64,000 nt of DNA from Sphingobacterium sp. (GTDB lineage: Bacteria; Bacteroidota; Bacteroidia; Sphingobacteriales; Sphingobacteriaceae). Position 1 is the first letter of the stretch. Each line of letters opens with the position of its first letter. The notes beneath the pieces are model-generated. The model searched no databases and was not told the origin of the DNA. It saw only the letters and a list, made by a program, of their open reading frames with translations. Made by a program: the position numbers and the translations under genes. The DNA is taken from the NCBI GenBank assembly GCA_031286695.1, contig JAITTY010000006.1, positions 558,001-622,000 on the forward strand, written 5' to 3'. Positions 1 through 9,678 of the stretch are shown in pieces.

Positions 1-2405
1 ATCCGCTGATTGTATTGGATGGGGTACCCTTGGAGACTGGCGGCATTAGCGGCAATAGCGGCAACTTTCTCAGTCTGATCAATCCCAATGATATTGAAAG
101 CATGACGATGCTCAAAGATGCATCGTCGACAGCCATATACGGATCGCGTGCATCCAATGGTGTATTGCTGATTACAACAAAGAAAGGGAAGGGGGATGAT
201 TTACGGTTATCCTTTTCATCCATTGTGTCTATGCAGCAGGCTATGGGCGTGGCTGATATGATGTCGCGCGATGAATTTGCGAATCTGATCAATAGCAAAG
301 GAACTGCCGCGCAAAAAGCACTGTTGGGAAATGCCTCAACAGACTGGTTGCATGAAGTTTTTCAGGATGCCATGGGGACGGATAACAACTTAAGTCTACA
401 AGGAAAGATCGGTAAGAGCTTGCCTTTTCGTGCTTCCGTTGGCTACTATAATCAGCAGGGAACTTTGCGGACCGACAAAACGGAGCGCATGACGGGGGCA
501 TTGGTGCTGAATCCTACATTTTTTAATAAACATCTGACCGTGAACTTGAATGTTAAAGGTGCCCGCAACAACAACAGTTTTGCCAATACTGATGCGATAT
601 GGTCTGCTGTAGCTTTTAATCCGACGCAGCCAGTTTATTCTGGGGTAGATGCGTATGGGGGCTATTACGAGAGTCTGGACAATGCTGGTCTCCCGGCAAC
701 TGGCGCAAATCTCAATCCGCTGGGGCTGCTCCGTCAGGAAAAGCACCGTAGTACAGTCAATAGGGCTGTAGGTAACCTTGATCTTGATTATAAGTTCCAT
801 CTGCTGCCTGAATTAAAAGCGCACGTAACACTCGGCTATGACTATGCCAAAGGGAATGGATCTAATCTTATCCCGGCAAGTGCAGCCAATAATTTTACGA
901 TCGGAGGCGCTTTTGACCGTTATGAGCAGACGCTAAAAAATAAATTGTTTACAGGTTATCTAAATTATAACAAGTTCTTCTCAGAAATTAAAAGTACAAT
1001 TGACGTGACTGCAGGGCACGATTATCAATATTGGAGTGCAGGACGCCCACCGATAGTGTATTATAATGAAGCTGGCGATGTACGTTCTACGGCGATTGCA
1101 TCTGATGAACGCCATACGCTCATCTCTTGGTACGGCCGGATCAACTACAATTACGACAGCCGTTATTTATTGACAGCGACGGTCCGGAAAGATGGTACAT
1201 CGCGATTCAGTCCCGAAAATCGCTGGGGAACGTTTCCTTCCGTCGCTCTGGCCTGGCGCCTTTCGCAGGAGTCTTTCATGAAAGGGATCGCTTTTCTGGA
1301 TGATCTAAAGCTCCGCGCAAGTTACGGTATAACAGGGCAGCAGGAGGGCATAGGCAACTATGAATATTTGCCAGTCTACAATCTGGGAACAGCTTATGCG
1401 CAATACCGTTTTGGGGACCAGTATCATTTGGTGTACCGCCCATCGGTCTATAATCGGGATTTGCGCTGGGAAACAACCAAGGCATTTAATTACGGTTTGG
1501 ACTTCGGACTGTGGAAAAATAGGGTATCAGGTGCAATTGAATATTACACAAGAAAAACACATGATCTATTGGCCAATGTCCCTGTGGCAGCAGGAACAAA
1601 CTTTGACCAGAATGCAACTATTAACGTCGGAAATGTTGAAAGCAGTGGTTTCGAATTTCAATTGAATACTGTCCCTATCCAAAAAGATAACCTGCGTTGG
1701 GAAGTTAATATAAACGCCACCAATCAGCATACGAAAGTGACCAATATTGCATTGGTGCAGGATGCGAATGCTGTGGGAACTTATGTAGGACCGAATGTCA
1801 GTGGCCGCGGTATCCAGATCCTGACAACTGGCTATCAGCCTTACATGTTTTATGTATACAAACAGTTATACAACGAAGCTGGCAAACCTTTAGAAGGCGT
1901 ATATGCGGATCTAAATGGTGATGGAGCAATCAATGAAAAAGACTTATACCGTTATCAGTCGCCGGCGGCCAAATGGCTGTTTGGATTCAATACACAGCTG
2001 ACCTATAAAAAATGGACAGCGGCGACGACATTACGTGCAAATTTGGGGAATTATGTCTTCAATAATACAAAAATGAACCTCAGTGCTTGGGAGACAGTTC
2101 AATATGTGGACCCATCGATCAATAACTTACATCGGGATTACTTTAATACCGGATTTCAGACCAGACAGTATTACTCGGATTACTATGTCGAAAATGCTTC
2201 CTTCCTTCGAATGGAAAACCTGTCGCTGAACTATAATTTTGGTAAGGTAGGTAAGATCTCCAATTTACGTGTGGGTGCAGTCGTTCAGAATGTTTTTATT
2301 GTGAGCAAATATAGCGGTATGGACCCTGAAGTTCCGAGTGGATTCGACAGTTCGTTCTACCCACGATCAAGGACTTTCTCCTTGAGCCTCAACCTAGATT
2401 TTTAA
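1..2405 (+). CDS. SusC-type TonB-dependent receptor, 5' end outside window
   Basis: This is the C-terminal ~800 residues of an outer-membrane SusC/RagA porin that imports oligosaccharides with the SusD protein encoded next. The reading frame is open to base 1, so the gene begins upstream; the first in-frame codons read PLIVLDGVP, the typical end of the plug domain, followed by a [17 protein letters not shown] plug motif. The rest is a beta-barrel ending in an aromatic-rich strand (LSLNLDF). The TAA stop overlaps a potential ATG of the following gene. Neighbouring SusD, SusE-like, GH53 and GH2 genes point to beta-1,4-galactan oligosaccharides as cargo. Family call is very sure; the substrate is inferred from context. 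Confidence 0.96.
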   Translation, partial: PLIVLDGVPLETGGISGNSGNFLSLINPNDIESMTMLKDASSTAIYGSRASNGVLLITTKKGKGDDLRLSFSSIVSMQQAMGVADMMSRDEFANLINSKGTAAQKALLGNASTDWLHEVFQDAMGTDNNLSLQGKIGKSLPFRASVGYYNQQGTLRTDKTERMTGALVLNPTFFNKHLTVNLNVKGARNNNSFANTDAIWSAVAFNPTQPVYSGVDAYGGYYESLDNAGLPATGANLNPLGLLRQEKHRSTVNRAVGNLDLDYKFHLLPELKAHVTLGYDYAKGNGSNLIPASAANNFTIGGAFDRYEQTLKNKLFTGYLNYNKFFSEIKSTIDVTAGHDYQYWSAGRPPIVYYNEAGDVRSTAIASDERHTLISWYGRINYNYDSRYLLTATVRKDGTSRFSPENRWGTFPSVALAWRLSQESFMKGIAFLDDLKLRASYGITGQQEGIGNYEYLPVYNLGTAYAQYRFGDQYHLVYRPSVYNRDLRWETTKAFNYGLDFGLWKNRVSGAIEYYTRKTHDLLANVPVAAGTNFDQNATINVGNVESSGFEFQLNTVPIQKDNLRWEVNINATNQHTKVTNIALVQDANAVGTYVGPNVSGRGIQILTTGYQPYMFYVYKQLYNEAGKPLEGVYADLNGDGAINEKDLYRYQSPAAKWLFGFNTQLTYKKWTAATTLRANLGNYVFNNTKMNLSAWETVQYVDPSINNLHRDYFNTGFQTRQYYSDYYVENASFLRMENLSLNYNFGKVGKISNLRVGAVVQNVFIVSKYSGMDPEVPSGFDSSFYPRSRTFSLSLNLDF

Positions 2406-2437
2406 TGGTTACCTCAAAAAAGAAAACTTATATAGTG

Positions 2438-4003
2438 ATGAAAAATATAAAAAGATATTGTTTTGGATTGTTGACTCTACTCGTGTTGCTGCAATCCTGT
2501 ACCAAGGACTTAAACCAATATCCTACCGTGGAAACTACTTCGGAGTCGGTCTATACCTCGGTAGATGGTTACCGTTCGGTGCTTGCCAAACTGTATGCCT
2601 CATTTGCCGTTGCTGGCAATGGACGTGGTGATGCTGATCCGGATATGGCGGGCAGCACGGCTTCTTGGGGTTACCTTCGCGTGTACTTTAACCTGCAGGA
2701 AGTACCTACAGATGAGGTGATCTATACTTGGGCTGGAGGTGATAACATGACTGATATTCAGTATATGACTTGGGGAGCTTCCGATACATGGGTCAATGCA
2801 ATGTATTACCGGATCTATTATACCGTAGCTATCTGTAACGAATTTCTGCGGAATGCCACAGCAGAAAAGCTGGCGACCTTTAGCTCGGCCGAACAGGGGG
2901 AGATACTGGCATTTGCAGCCGAAGCGCGTTTTCTGCGAGCACTGGCTTATAGCCACGCCATGGACTTGTATGGAAATGTTCCTTTTGTAACGGAAAAGGA
3001 TCCTGTAGCCGCGTTTTTTCCGCCACGGATGACGCGGAGTGATCTCTTTGCATTTATTGAAAAAGAACTGACGGAGGTCGCGTCGACCTTGCCTGATCCA
3101 CGCCAAAATGAATATGGCCGGGTGAGCCGTGCGGCTGCTTGGTCGTTATTGGCCAAGAATTATCTGAACGCTCAGGTGTATACGGGTACAGCGCGTAATG
3201 CGGACTGTCTGAACTATGCTAAAAAAGTGATTGATGCTGGATATTCCTTAAATACAAATTATAAGCAGGTATTTAATGCTGACAATGATAAACGGACCAA
3301 TGAAATTATCTTTCCGATAGAAGCAGATGTTGCGCATACGACTACCTGGGGAGCGACAACTTATCTCGTCAACGGCCCTATTGTCGGGAGCATGAAATCG
3401 TCGGATTACGGCGTACTTTCTGGATGGAATAGCTTTCGTACACTTCGTGAATTTGTAGCCTTGTTTCAAGCAGAAGACAAAAGAGGTGATTTTTGGAAAA
3501 ACGGACAGTCTTTAGATGTGGAAGATCCCTCTTCTTCAAGCCAGGGCTATGGGTTGGTTAAATTTACAAACTTGAAAGATGATGGCACCTATACAACAGA
3601 CGAAGGTCTGGTAAGCACGGATTTTCCAATGATCCGCCTGGCCGATGTCTATCTGATGTATGCCGAGGCTATGCTGCGTGGTGGCGGTGGGAGTGTACAG
3701 GAAGCAATCACGTTGGTCAACAGTATCCGTCAGCGGGCCTACGGAAGTTCAGCAGGGGCTATCGACCAAGCACAGCTAACGCTCGATTTTATTCTTGCAG
3801 AACGCGGCCGCGAACTGTTTTGGGAGTGCACACGCCGTACAGACTTGATTCGATTTGGGAAATTTACCGGAAACGCTTACCTCTGGCAATGGAAGGGCGG
3901 TGAAATGAACGGCCGCGCTGTGGATGCTAAATTCAATTTGTATCCAATTCCAGCGACTGATATGAGCGCGAATCCGAATTTGATTCAAAACCCCGGTTAC
4001 TAG
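2438..4003 (+). CDS. SusD/RagB-type surface glycan-binding lipoprotein
   Basis: This is the surface lipoprotein partner of the preceding SusC, forming the lid of the transporter and binding glycan. From the chosen start the protein opens with MKNIKRY, a hydrophobic stretch and a lipobox LLQSC. A longer start at 2405 overlaps the SusC stop (TAATG) and would add eleven residues, including three lysines, in front of the signal peptide. The body is helical and TPR-like, with SusD features such as AEARFLRALAY near residue 165 and MIRLADVYLMYAEAML in the C-terminal third, and it ends NLIQNPGY. Length is normal for SusD. Galactan binding is inferred from the adjacent galactanase and galactosidase. 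Confidence 0.95.
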   Translation: MKNIKRYCFGLLTLLVLLQSCTKDLNQYPTVETTSESVYTSVDGYRSVLAKLYASFAVAGNGRGDADPDMAGSTASWGYLRVYFNLQEVPTDEVIYTWAGGDNMTDIQYMTWGASDTWVNAMYYRIYYTVAICNEFLRNATAEKLATFSSAEQGEILAFAAEARFLRALAYSHAMDLYGNVPFVTEKDPVAAFFPPRMTRSDLFAFIEKELTEVASTLPDPRQNEYGRVSRAAAWSLLAKNYLNAQVYTGTARNADCLNYAKKVIDAGYSLNTNYKQVFNADNDKRTNEIIFPIEADVAHTTTWGATTYLVNGPIVGSMKSSDYGVLSGWNSFRTLREFVALFQAEDKRGDFWKNGQSLDVEDPSSSSQGYGLVKFTNLKDDGTYTTDEGLVSTDFPMIRLADVYLMYAEAMLRGGGGSVQEAITLVNSIRQRAYGSSAGAIDQAQLTLDFILAERGRELFWECTRRTDLIRFGKFTGNAYLWQWKGGEMNGRAVDAKFNLYPIPATDMSANPNLIQNPGY

Positions 4004-4041
4004 TCTCGGATGATTTTATTAAATAAAGACAATGATTACAT

Positions 4042-5094
4042 ATGAAACAATTGACACTCTATATCTTGGTGCTGCTTTTAATTGCCTGTAAAAAGGAAGG
4101 TGGAGCACCGGCTGTCAGCGGGATAAAACCCGCTGTGCTGCACAGCAGTACAACGGAACTGGTCTTAAAATCTACAGAACGTAAAGCGGTGGCACTGCAG
4201 CTTGTTTGGGATGAGGCGATTCTGGCAAGCGATGAGCCAATGGCACAGTCGGTCTTAAAAAATAAGATAGAAATAGCAGCAGACCCTTCTTTTTCTGTCA
4301 TCGCCAAAAGTATTGAGCAGGTGGCAAGCTCGATCAGCTATACGCATGAACAACTGAATAGCCTCGTCACGGGGATGGGATTTGTTCCTGATGAAAAAAA
4401 GGTGTTTTATGTCCGAATTGCTTCGCGATTGGGAGCCAATACAGACTGGCTCTACAGCAACGTGATTGCCCTGACTGTGACGGCTTACCAGCTTGTTGAG
4501 GATGCGGCCTATCTTTACCTTTCGAATAAAGAAATTACCCAATTCCCATGGAAACTGTGTTCGAGAAAAGAAGATGGTTTTTACGATGGTTTTGTACGCC
4601 TCGATCAGTGGTATAATTTCTATTTAACCAGTGAGGAGAGTACCAGTGCGTCGCTTATCTATGGTTCCTATCCCTTGGATGGCAGTCAATATATTCTGTA
4701 TAGCGGTGCAGATCGCTGGAATTGCTGGACGAGTAAAGGGGGATATCTGTACCTGACAGCCGACGTTAATAAGTTGGCTTGGAAGGAGACTTCCGTGGAG
4801 TCGATGACGGTGACGGGCGATTTCAACGGCTGGAGTGCAACGGCAACACCAATGGTATATGACCAGACGGCAAAGGTTTGGAAAGCAACCATTACGACAG
4901 CGGCAGCCGAGCAATGGGGGATTAAAGTACTGATCAATGGCAGTTGGACTTGGTTTTTTGGAGCTGCGGAGGGTAGTGGAAACTGTAATTTATATACGGC
5001 AGATGGAAGTGGTTTTGCTTATGATAAGGTCGGTACGCATACATTGATCCTTGATCTAAGCGATCCAAAACAATTCAAATATCACGTGGAATAG
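4042..5094 (+). CDS. SusE/SusF-like outer-membrane binding lipoprotein
   Basis: The start MKQLTLYILVLLLIAC gives a lipoprotein signal with cysteine near residue 16. The first ~150 residues resemble the SusE N-terminal Ig-like domain: a run of beta strands, with LQLVWDEA and an 'ADPSFSV' type phrase. The C-terminal half carries a VTGDFNGWS motif followed by an aromatic-rich sheet (WTWFFGAAEG), as in the starch-binding modules of SusE and SusF. It sits 38 bases after susD and 36 bases before the GH53 gene, so it is probably co-transcribed. Likely role: a non-catalytic surface glycan-binding protein of the galactan locus. It is not an enzyme as far as can be seen. Ligand specificity is inferred only from the neighbours. 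Confidence 0.82.
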   Translation: MKQLTLYILVLLLIACKKEGGAPAVSGIKPAVLHSSTTELVLKSTERKAVALQLVWDEAILASDEPMAQSVLKNKIEIAADPSFSVIAKSIEQVASSISYTHEQLNSLVTGMGFVPDEKKVFYVRIASRLGANTDWLYSNVIALTVTAYQLVEDAAYLYLSNKEITQFPWKLCSRKEDGFYDGFVRLDQWYNFYLTSEESTSASLIYGSYPLDGSQYILYSGADRWNCWTSKGGYLYLTADVNKLAWKETSVESMTVTGDFNGWSATATPMVYDQTAKVWKATITTAAAEQWGIKVLINGSWTWFFGAAEGSGNCNLYTADGSGFAYDKVGTHTLILDLSDPKQFKYHVE

Positions 5095-5130
5095 GAAAGA
5101 TAGGGACGATTCCTAAAATGAAATAATCGG

Positions 5131-6159
5131 ATGAAAAAAATAAAAATAGGGAAAATATTAGGCTTGTTAAGCCTGTGTTTGATGCTGTCCAGCTGCAGCA
5201 ATAAAGATAACCTTGAAGTAGCTACACCTACGCCGCATTTGGCAAAAGGTGCAGATGTGAGTTGGATTACCGAAATGGAAGCCTCCGGTGTGCAATTTTT
5301 TAATGCAGGGGGTAATGCGGTGGACGGACTGAAATTATTGCGTGGATTGGGGATGGATGCGGTACGTTTGCGTGTTTGGGTAGACCCCGAACGAGGATGG
5401 TGCAACAAGAATGACGTACTGGTCAAAGCACGTCGGGCGCATCACTTGGGTATGCGCATCATGGTAGATTTTCATTATAGTGATACTTGGGCCGATCCAG
5501 GGCAGCAGACAAAGCCTGCTGCTTGGAAAGGATTGGCATTTGATGGCTTAAAGAAGGCGGTAAGTGACCATACAACAGACGTCCTGCAATTGCTAAAAGA
5601 TAACGGCATCTCACCGGAATGGGTACAGGTAGGCAATGAAACGGGCAACGGAATGCTTTGGGAAGATGGAAAAGCCTCGGTTAGCATGGCTAATTATGCA
5701 GCGTTGAATAATGCCGGCTATGATGCGGTGAAAGCGATTTTTCCGGCAGCAAAAGTGATTATACATCTCCACAATGGATTTGACAATAATTTGTTCCGCT
5801 GGATGTTTGATGGTCTGAAAAATAATGGCGGAAAATGGGATGTGATTGGCATGTCGCTTTATCCGACCTCAGAAAACTGGCAAGAACGGAATGCAGCATG
5901 TGTCAGCAACATCAAAGATATGATCGCCCGGTACAATTCAGAAGTCATGATCTGCGAAGTGGGGATGAGCTGGGATGAAGCGGATATTGCCGAAATATGG
6001 CTCAAGGATCTTTTTAGCTTGGTCAATGCCGTGCCTGATCAGAAGGTGCTGGGTATATTCTATTGGGAGCCTTTGGCTTATGGAGGCTGGAATGGTTATA
6101 CCTTAGGAGCATTTGATAATAATGGACGCCCGACAAAAGTATTAAATGCTTTTAAATAA
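5131..6159 (+). CDS. GH53 arabinogalactan endo-beta-1,4-galactanase, lipoprotein
   Basis: This enzyme cleaves internal beta-1,4 links of galactan, the side chain of pectic rhamnogalacturonan I. It has a lipoprotein signal (lipobox LMLSSC), so it is probably anchored at the outer membrane. The mature chain starts with the GH53 hallmark KGADVSWITEME, followed by RLRVWVDPERGW and DFHYSDTWADPG. Catalytic glutamates are visible: the acid/base at about residue 170 in VQVGNETGNG and the nucleophile at about residue 276 in MICEVGMSW. Length (342) fits a single-domain GH53. It follows the SusC/D/E genes and precedes the GH2 galactosidase, the order I recall for the Bacteroides thetaiotaomicron galactan locus (around BT4667-BT4671). 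Confidence 0.95.
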   Translation: MKKIKIGKILGLLSLCLMLSSCSNKDNLEVATPTPHLAKGADVSWITEMEASGVQFFNAGGNAVDGLKLLRGLGMDAVRLRVWVDPERGWCNKNDVLVKARRAHHLGMRIMVDFHYSDTWADPGQQTKPAAWKGLAFDGLKKAVSDHTTDVLQLLKDNGISPEWVQVGNETGNGMLWEDGKASVSMANYAALNNAGYDAVKAIFPAAKVIIHLHNGFDNNLFRWMFDGLKNNGGKWDVIGMSLYPTSENWQERNAACVSNIKDMIARYNSEVMICEVGMSWDEADIAEIWLKDLFSLVNAVPDQKVLGIFYWEPLAYGGWNGYTLGAFDNNGRPTKVLNAFK

Positions 6160-6221
6160 AGTATATATGTTGTTGCTGAATGAGGCTAAAATTGAACTGT
6201 AGACTATAAATACACGAATTG

Positions 6222-8696
6222 ATGATGAGATTACTAGGTACGTTTTGCTTTCTGTTTTTTTTATTTCTATTTGTTCCGGTCAATTTAAATGGACAGTCCG
6301 GACGCCAATCCTTCCTGCTGGAGAAAAACTGGCGCTTTTTTCAGGGTGAAGTTGCACAGGGGGAATCGATGACATTGGACGATAAGACTTGGGAAAAGGT
6401 TAGTATACCGCATGATTGGGCTATTTTTGGACCTTTTGACCGAACTCATGATCTGCAGGATGTCGCCGTGACACAAAATGGAGAGAAAAAATCGACCGTA
6501 AAAACGGGCCGGACTGGTGGTTTGCCTTATGTAGGTGTGGGCTGGTATCGGACCAGCTTTGATGTGCCGCAATTCGAGCCCTCTAACAAACGTGTGGAAC
6601 TCAAATTTGATGGTGCAATGAGCGAGGCTCGGGTCTATGTGAATGGAAAGGAAGCTTGCTTTTGGCCTTACGGCTATAATGCTTTTCATTGCGATGTGAC
6701 TGAACTGCTGCATAGAGATGGTAGGAACAACAGGGTTGCTGTCCGCTTGGAAAATAAAGCGCAATCATCGCGTTGGTATCCTGGTGCAGGACTTTATCGG
6801 AATGTGCATGTCATTGTTACGGATAAGATCCATGTACCTGTGTGGGGGACCTATATCACGACGCCTTTTGTGTCGGATAGCATAGCTTCCATTAAGCTTG
6901 AAACCAGTTTGAAGAATGCTGACGGTAGGTCGGTACGTATGGTAACTGCGATTTTGGATGCAGCGGGGCATGTGGTAGCGCAGAAAGAAAATCAGCAGAA
7001 AATAAACTATGGTAAGCCTTTCGTACAAAATTTTGAGGTGATAAAACCTGCCCTGTGGAGTCCGGAGACTCCGAATCTGTATAAAGCGTCTACGCAAGTA
7101 TTTGTCGACGGCAAGCTGACGGACCGTTTTGAAACCCGTTTTGGCATTCGAGAGGTACGTATTATTGCTGATCGGGGATTTATGTTAAATGGAAAGATCC
7201 GGAAGTTTCAGGGGGTATGCAATCATCATGATCTGGGGCCATTGGGGGCGGCAATTAATGTCTCGGCCCTGCGCTATCAATTGCAGCTGCTCAAAGATAT
7301 GGGCTGTGATGCAATTCGGACTGCCCATAATATGCCGGCTCCAGAATTGGTCGCCCTATGTGACGAATTGGGCTTGATGATGATGATTGAGCCTTTTGAC
7401 GAATGGGATATTGCTAAATGTAAAAATGGATACCATCGGTTTTTCGCGGACTGGGCCGAACGCGATATGGTCAATATGATTCATCATTTTAGGAATAACC
7501 CTTCAGTGGTGATGTGGAGCATTGGAAATGAAGTGCCTACGCAATGTAGTGCCGAAGGATATAAAGTGGCTTCATTTTTACAGAATATCTGCCATCGGGA
7601 AGATCCTTCTCGGCCTGTGACCTGCGGCATGGACCAGGTAAGCTGTGTGCTAGAAAACGGTTTTGCGAGTTTATTGGATGTTCCTGGGCTCAATTATCGC
7701 ACGCACCGTTATGAGGAGGCATATGCCAAATTGCCGCAAAATCTGGTTCTAGGTTCGGAAACAGCATCCACGGTGAGCTCCAGGGGTGTATATAAATTTC
7801 CCGTGGTAAAAAAAGGTGATATGCTGTATCCAGATCATCAGTCATCGTCTTATGATATGGAATATTGCTCTTGGTCCAACCTGCCGGATGAGGATTTTGC
7901 ATTGGCAGAAGATCATCATTGGACGATGGGACAATTTGTCTGGACTGGATTTGATTATCTTGGTGAACCCTCTCCATATGATACGGATGCCTGGCCCAAC
8001 CATAGTTCCATGTTTGGTATTATTGATCTGGCAAGTATTCCCAAAGATCGTTATTACCTATACCGAAGTTTATGGAATAAAAATGAACATACGCTGCACA
8101 TTCTCCCACATTGGACATGGCCGGACCGTGTAGGACAGCAGACACCTGTTTTCGTATATACGGACTATCCGAGTGCAGAACTTTTTATAAACGGCAAGAG
8201 TCAGGGGATACAGCGTAAAACTAAGAATTCATTGCAGGAGCGTTATCGCCTGATGTGGATGAATACGCTTTACGAACCCGGAGAGGTCAAAGTTGTCGCT
8301 TACGATGAATCTGGAAAGCCGGCGGCCGAAAAAATTGTCCGGACGGCAGGTAAACCTTTTCAGATTAAAATGGATGCAATGCATGATTCCATTGCTGCTG
8401 ATGGACGCACATTGGCTTATATCCGTGTCAAAGCAGTTGATAAAGCGGGGAACCTCTGCCCGCATGCTGATGGATTGGTCCAATTTGAAGTAGGAGGAGC
8501 CGGTACATTCAGAGCCCTGGCCAACGGAGACCCGACCAATCTGGAAGCTTTTCAAAAGCCCCAGATGCATTTGTTCAATGGACAGCTTACCTTGATTGTG
8601 CAGTCAGATGAAAAATCGGGAAAGATTCGGATACGGGCAAAGAGCAAAGATTTAAAAGAGGACGTATTGACTATTCAGACGGTTTTGGCACCTTAA
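6222..8696 (+). CDS. GH2 beta-galactosidase, secreted
   Basis: This enzyme probably releases galactose from galacto-oligosaccharides produced by the GH53 galactanase. It has a signal peptide (MRLLGTFCFLFFLFLFVP...LNGQ), a sugar-binding jelly roll (residues ~30-200), an Ig-like domain (~200-305), the TIM barrel (~305-600) and C-terminal beta domains. The acid/base glutamate is at about residue 437 in MWSIGNEV, and the nucleophile glutamate at about residue 513 in LGSETAST. A TTG codon at 6219 precedes two ATG codons (6222, 6225); an ATG start is preferred. The absence of a lipobox suggests a periplasmic location. GH2 also includes mannosidases and glucuronidases; galactosidase is chosen from the GH53 context. 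Confidence 0.92.
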   Translation: MMRLLGTFCFLFFLFLFVPVNLNGQSGRQSFLLEKNWRFFQGEVAQGESMTLDDKTWEKVSIPHDWAIFGPFDRTHDLQDVAVTQNGEKKSTVKTGRTGGLPYVGVGWYRTSFDVPQFEPSNKRVELKFDGAMSEARVYVNGKEACFWPYGYNAFHCDVTELLHRDGRNNRVAVRLENKAQSSRWYPGAGLYRNVHVIVTDKIHVPVWGTYITTPFVSDSIASIKLETSLKNADGRSVRMVTAILDAAGHVVAQKENQQKINYGKPFVQNFEVIKPALWSPETPNLYKASTQVFVDGKLTDRFETRFGIREVRIIADRGFMLNGKIRKFQGVCNHHDLGPLGAAINVSALRYQLQLLKDMGCDAIRTAHNMPAPELVALCDELGLMMMIEPFDEWDIAKCKNGYHRFFADWAERDMVNMIHHFRNNPSVVMWSIGNEVPTQCSAEGYKVASFLQNICHREDPSRPVTCGMDQVSCVLENGFASLLDVPGLNYRTHRYEEAYAKLPQNLVLGSETASTVSSRGVYKFPVVKKGDMLYPDHQSSSYDMEYCSWSNLPDEDFALAEDHHWTMGQFVWTGFDYLGEPSPYDTDAWPNHSSMFGIIDLASIPKDRYYLYRSLWNKNEHTLHILPHWTWPDRVGQQTPVFVYTDYPSAELFINGKSQGIQRKTKNSLQERYRLMWMNTLYEPGEVKVVAYDESGKPAAEKIVRTAGKPFQIKMDAMHDSIAADGRTLAYIRVKAVDKAGNLCPHADGLVQFEVGGAGTFRALANGDPTNLEAFQKPQMHLFNGQLTLIVQSDEKSGKIRIRAKSKDLKEDVLTIQTVLAP

Positions 8697-8915
8697 ATGG
8701 CCGCCTTTCATTTGTCATTAATTGGATGACCATCTTTGCCTGTTAGGTATTTGTTGGGAGCAAACGCACTAAAAATACAGGTGTTTTCAGTGGTTATCGG
8801 GACGGACGGACCCGATCTTCGCCCGGCGAACAAATATTAAATTCTTAAAACGTTTTGGCGCTGTACTTGGTTCTGATAATACCTTAAGCAAGTTAGTGAG
8901 TTGATTGTATTTAGC

Positions 8916-8949
8916 AGAAAGGCTAGACCGTATTCAGTCTAGCCTTTCT
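8916..8949. terminator. Bidirectional hairpin terminator
   Basis: A perfect 13-bp inverted repeat (8916-8928 with 8937-8949) encloses an 8-base loop. It lies between the convergent GH2 gene and the minus-strand gene ending at 8956. A short A/T-rich stretch flanks it on both sides. It would serve both operons. The rest of the 259-base gap shows no gene or RNA that I recognise. Confidence 0.75.
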
Positions 8950-8955
8950 TGTGTA

Positions 8956-9678
8956 CTATTTTCTCCTAATCTGTAGTTTGATACCTAAAGCGAGTCCAAT
9001 GTAATCATCAAATTTAAGATATTTGTTCTGCACGCCGCTAATTAGGTAAAGGTCGCTGGTATGGAGATCATAATAAAACTTTATTCCTTCAAAATAGGAA
9101 CTGCTGGATTTAATTTTATAGCTGAAGTCCTGACCCGCAAAAATATTAATGCGCAGCCGGGTTGAAAACCGATAGTAACTATTTGGATATTTGTCAGGTT
9201 CCTTATACCAAAACTGTTTTCCCAATGTCGTATTGAGATAAGCGCCAGTACGAAGGGGATGATAGGTCAGCTGTTTATTGAGTCTAATCTCCCAAGGTGT
9301 ATACGATTGACGTAGGGTTAAGGTAAGTTTAGGACGGTCGGTATCGTATTTCGGCACGTATCCAACCAAAAAGTCTGTCGACCACTGTTTGCTCCGGCCA
9401 TAATCCCAGCCTGCTCCTGTGGATAGTAGTCCAATGGAGCCTGCGTATTGAACCATATAACTTGATGGAACTAGGCTAAAAGCTGTTCGTTTTAGCTCTT
9501 TGGTCCTGATGCTTTCTGTGTTGATATTCTTCACTTTTAGCGTGTCTACTTTGATGCTGCCCGGAATTTCTTGCAGGGGATGTTGGAGTTGGGAAGCTTC
9601 AACCATATAGCTAGCTGAAAAAAACAGCGAAATAAGCATAAATGGTCGTGTTTTTGATTTAGTAGGAAACAAGTTCAT
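8956..9678 (-). CDS. Predicted outer-membrane beta-barrel-like protein, unknown function
   Basis: I do not recognise a named family. The 240-residue protein starts with a basic stretch and a hydrophobic segment ending near SYMVEA, which reads as a cleavable signal peptide; an internal start at 9639 is possible. After a short linker (to ~65) the chain alternates polar and aromatic residues in strand-like runs (SMVQYAGSIGLLSTGAGW-type, STDFLVGYVP, LTLTLRQSY, YYRFSTRLRINIFAG) and ends in a strand of the form IGLALGIKLQIRRK. This pattern suggests a small outer-membrane barrel. Its start overlaps the end of the upstream phosphoesterase gene by 20 bases, so the two are probably translated together and may act together at the cell envelope. 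Confidence 0.7.
   Translation of the reverse strand: MNLFPTKSKTRPFMLISLFFSASYMVEASQLQHPLQEIPGSIKVDTLKVKNINTESIRTKELKRTAFSLVPSSYMVQYAGSIGLLSTGAGWDYGRSKQWSTDFLVGYVPKYDTDRPKLTLTLRQSYTPWEIRLNKQLTYHPLRTGAYLNTTLGKQFWYKEPDKYPNSYYRFSTRLRINIFAGQDFSYKIKSSSSYFEGIKFYYDLHTSDLYLISGVQNKYLKFDDYIGLALGIKLQIRRK

Noticed and set aside
8697..8915. tRNA or riboswitch in the gap after the GH2 gene
   Set aside because: No cloverleaf or known aptamer pattern could be drawn; only the terminator is convincing.
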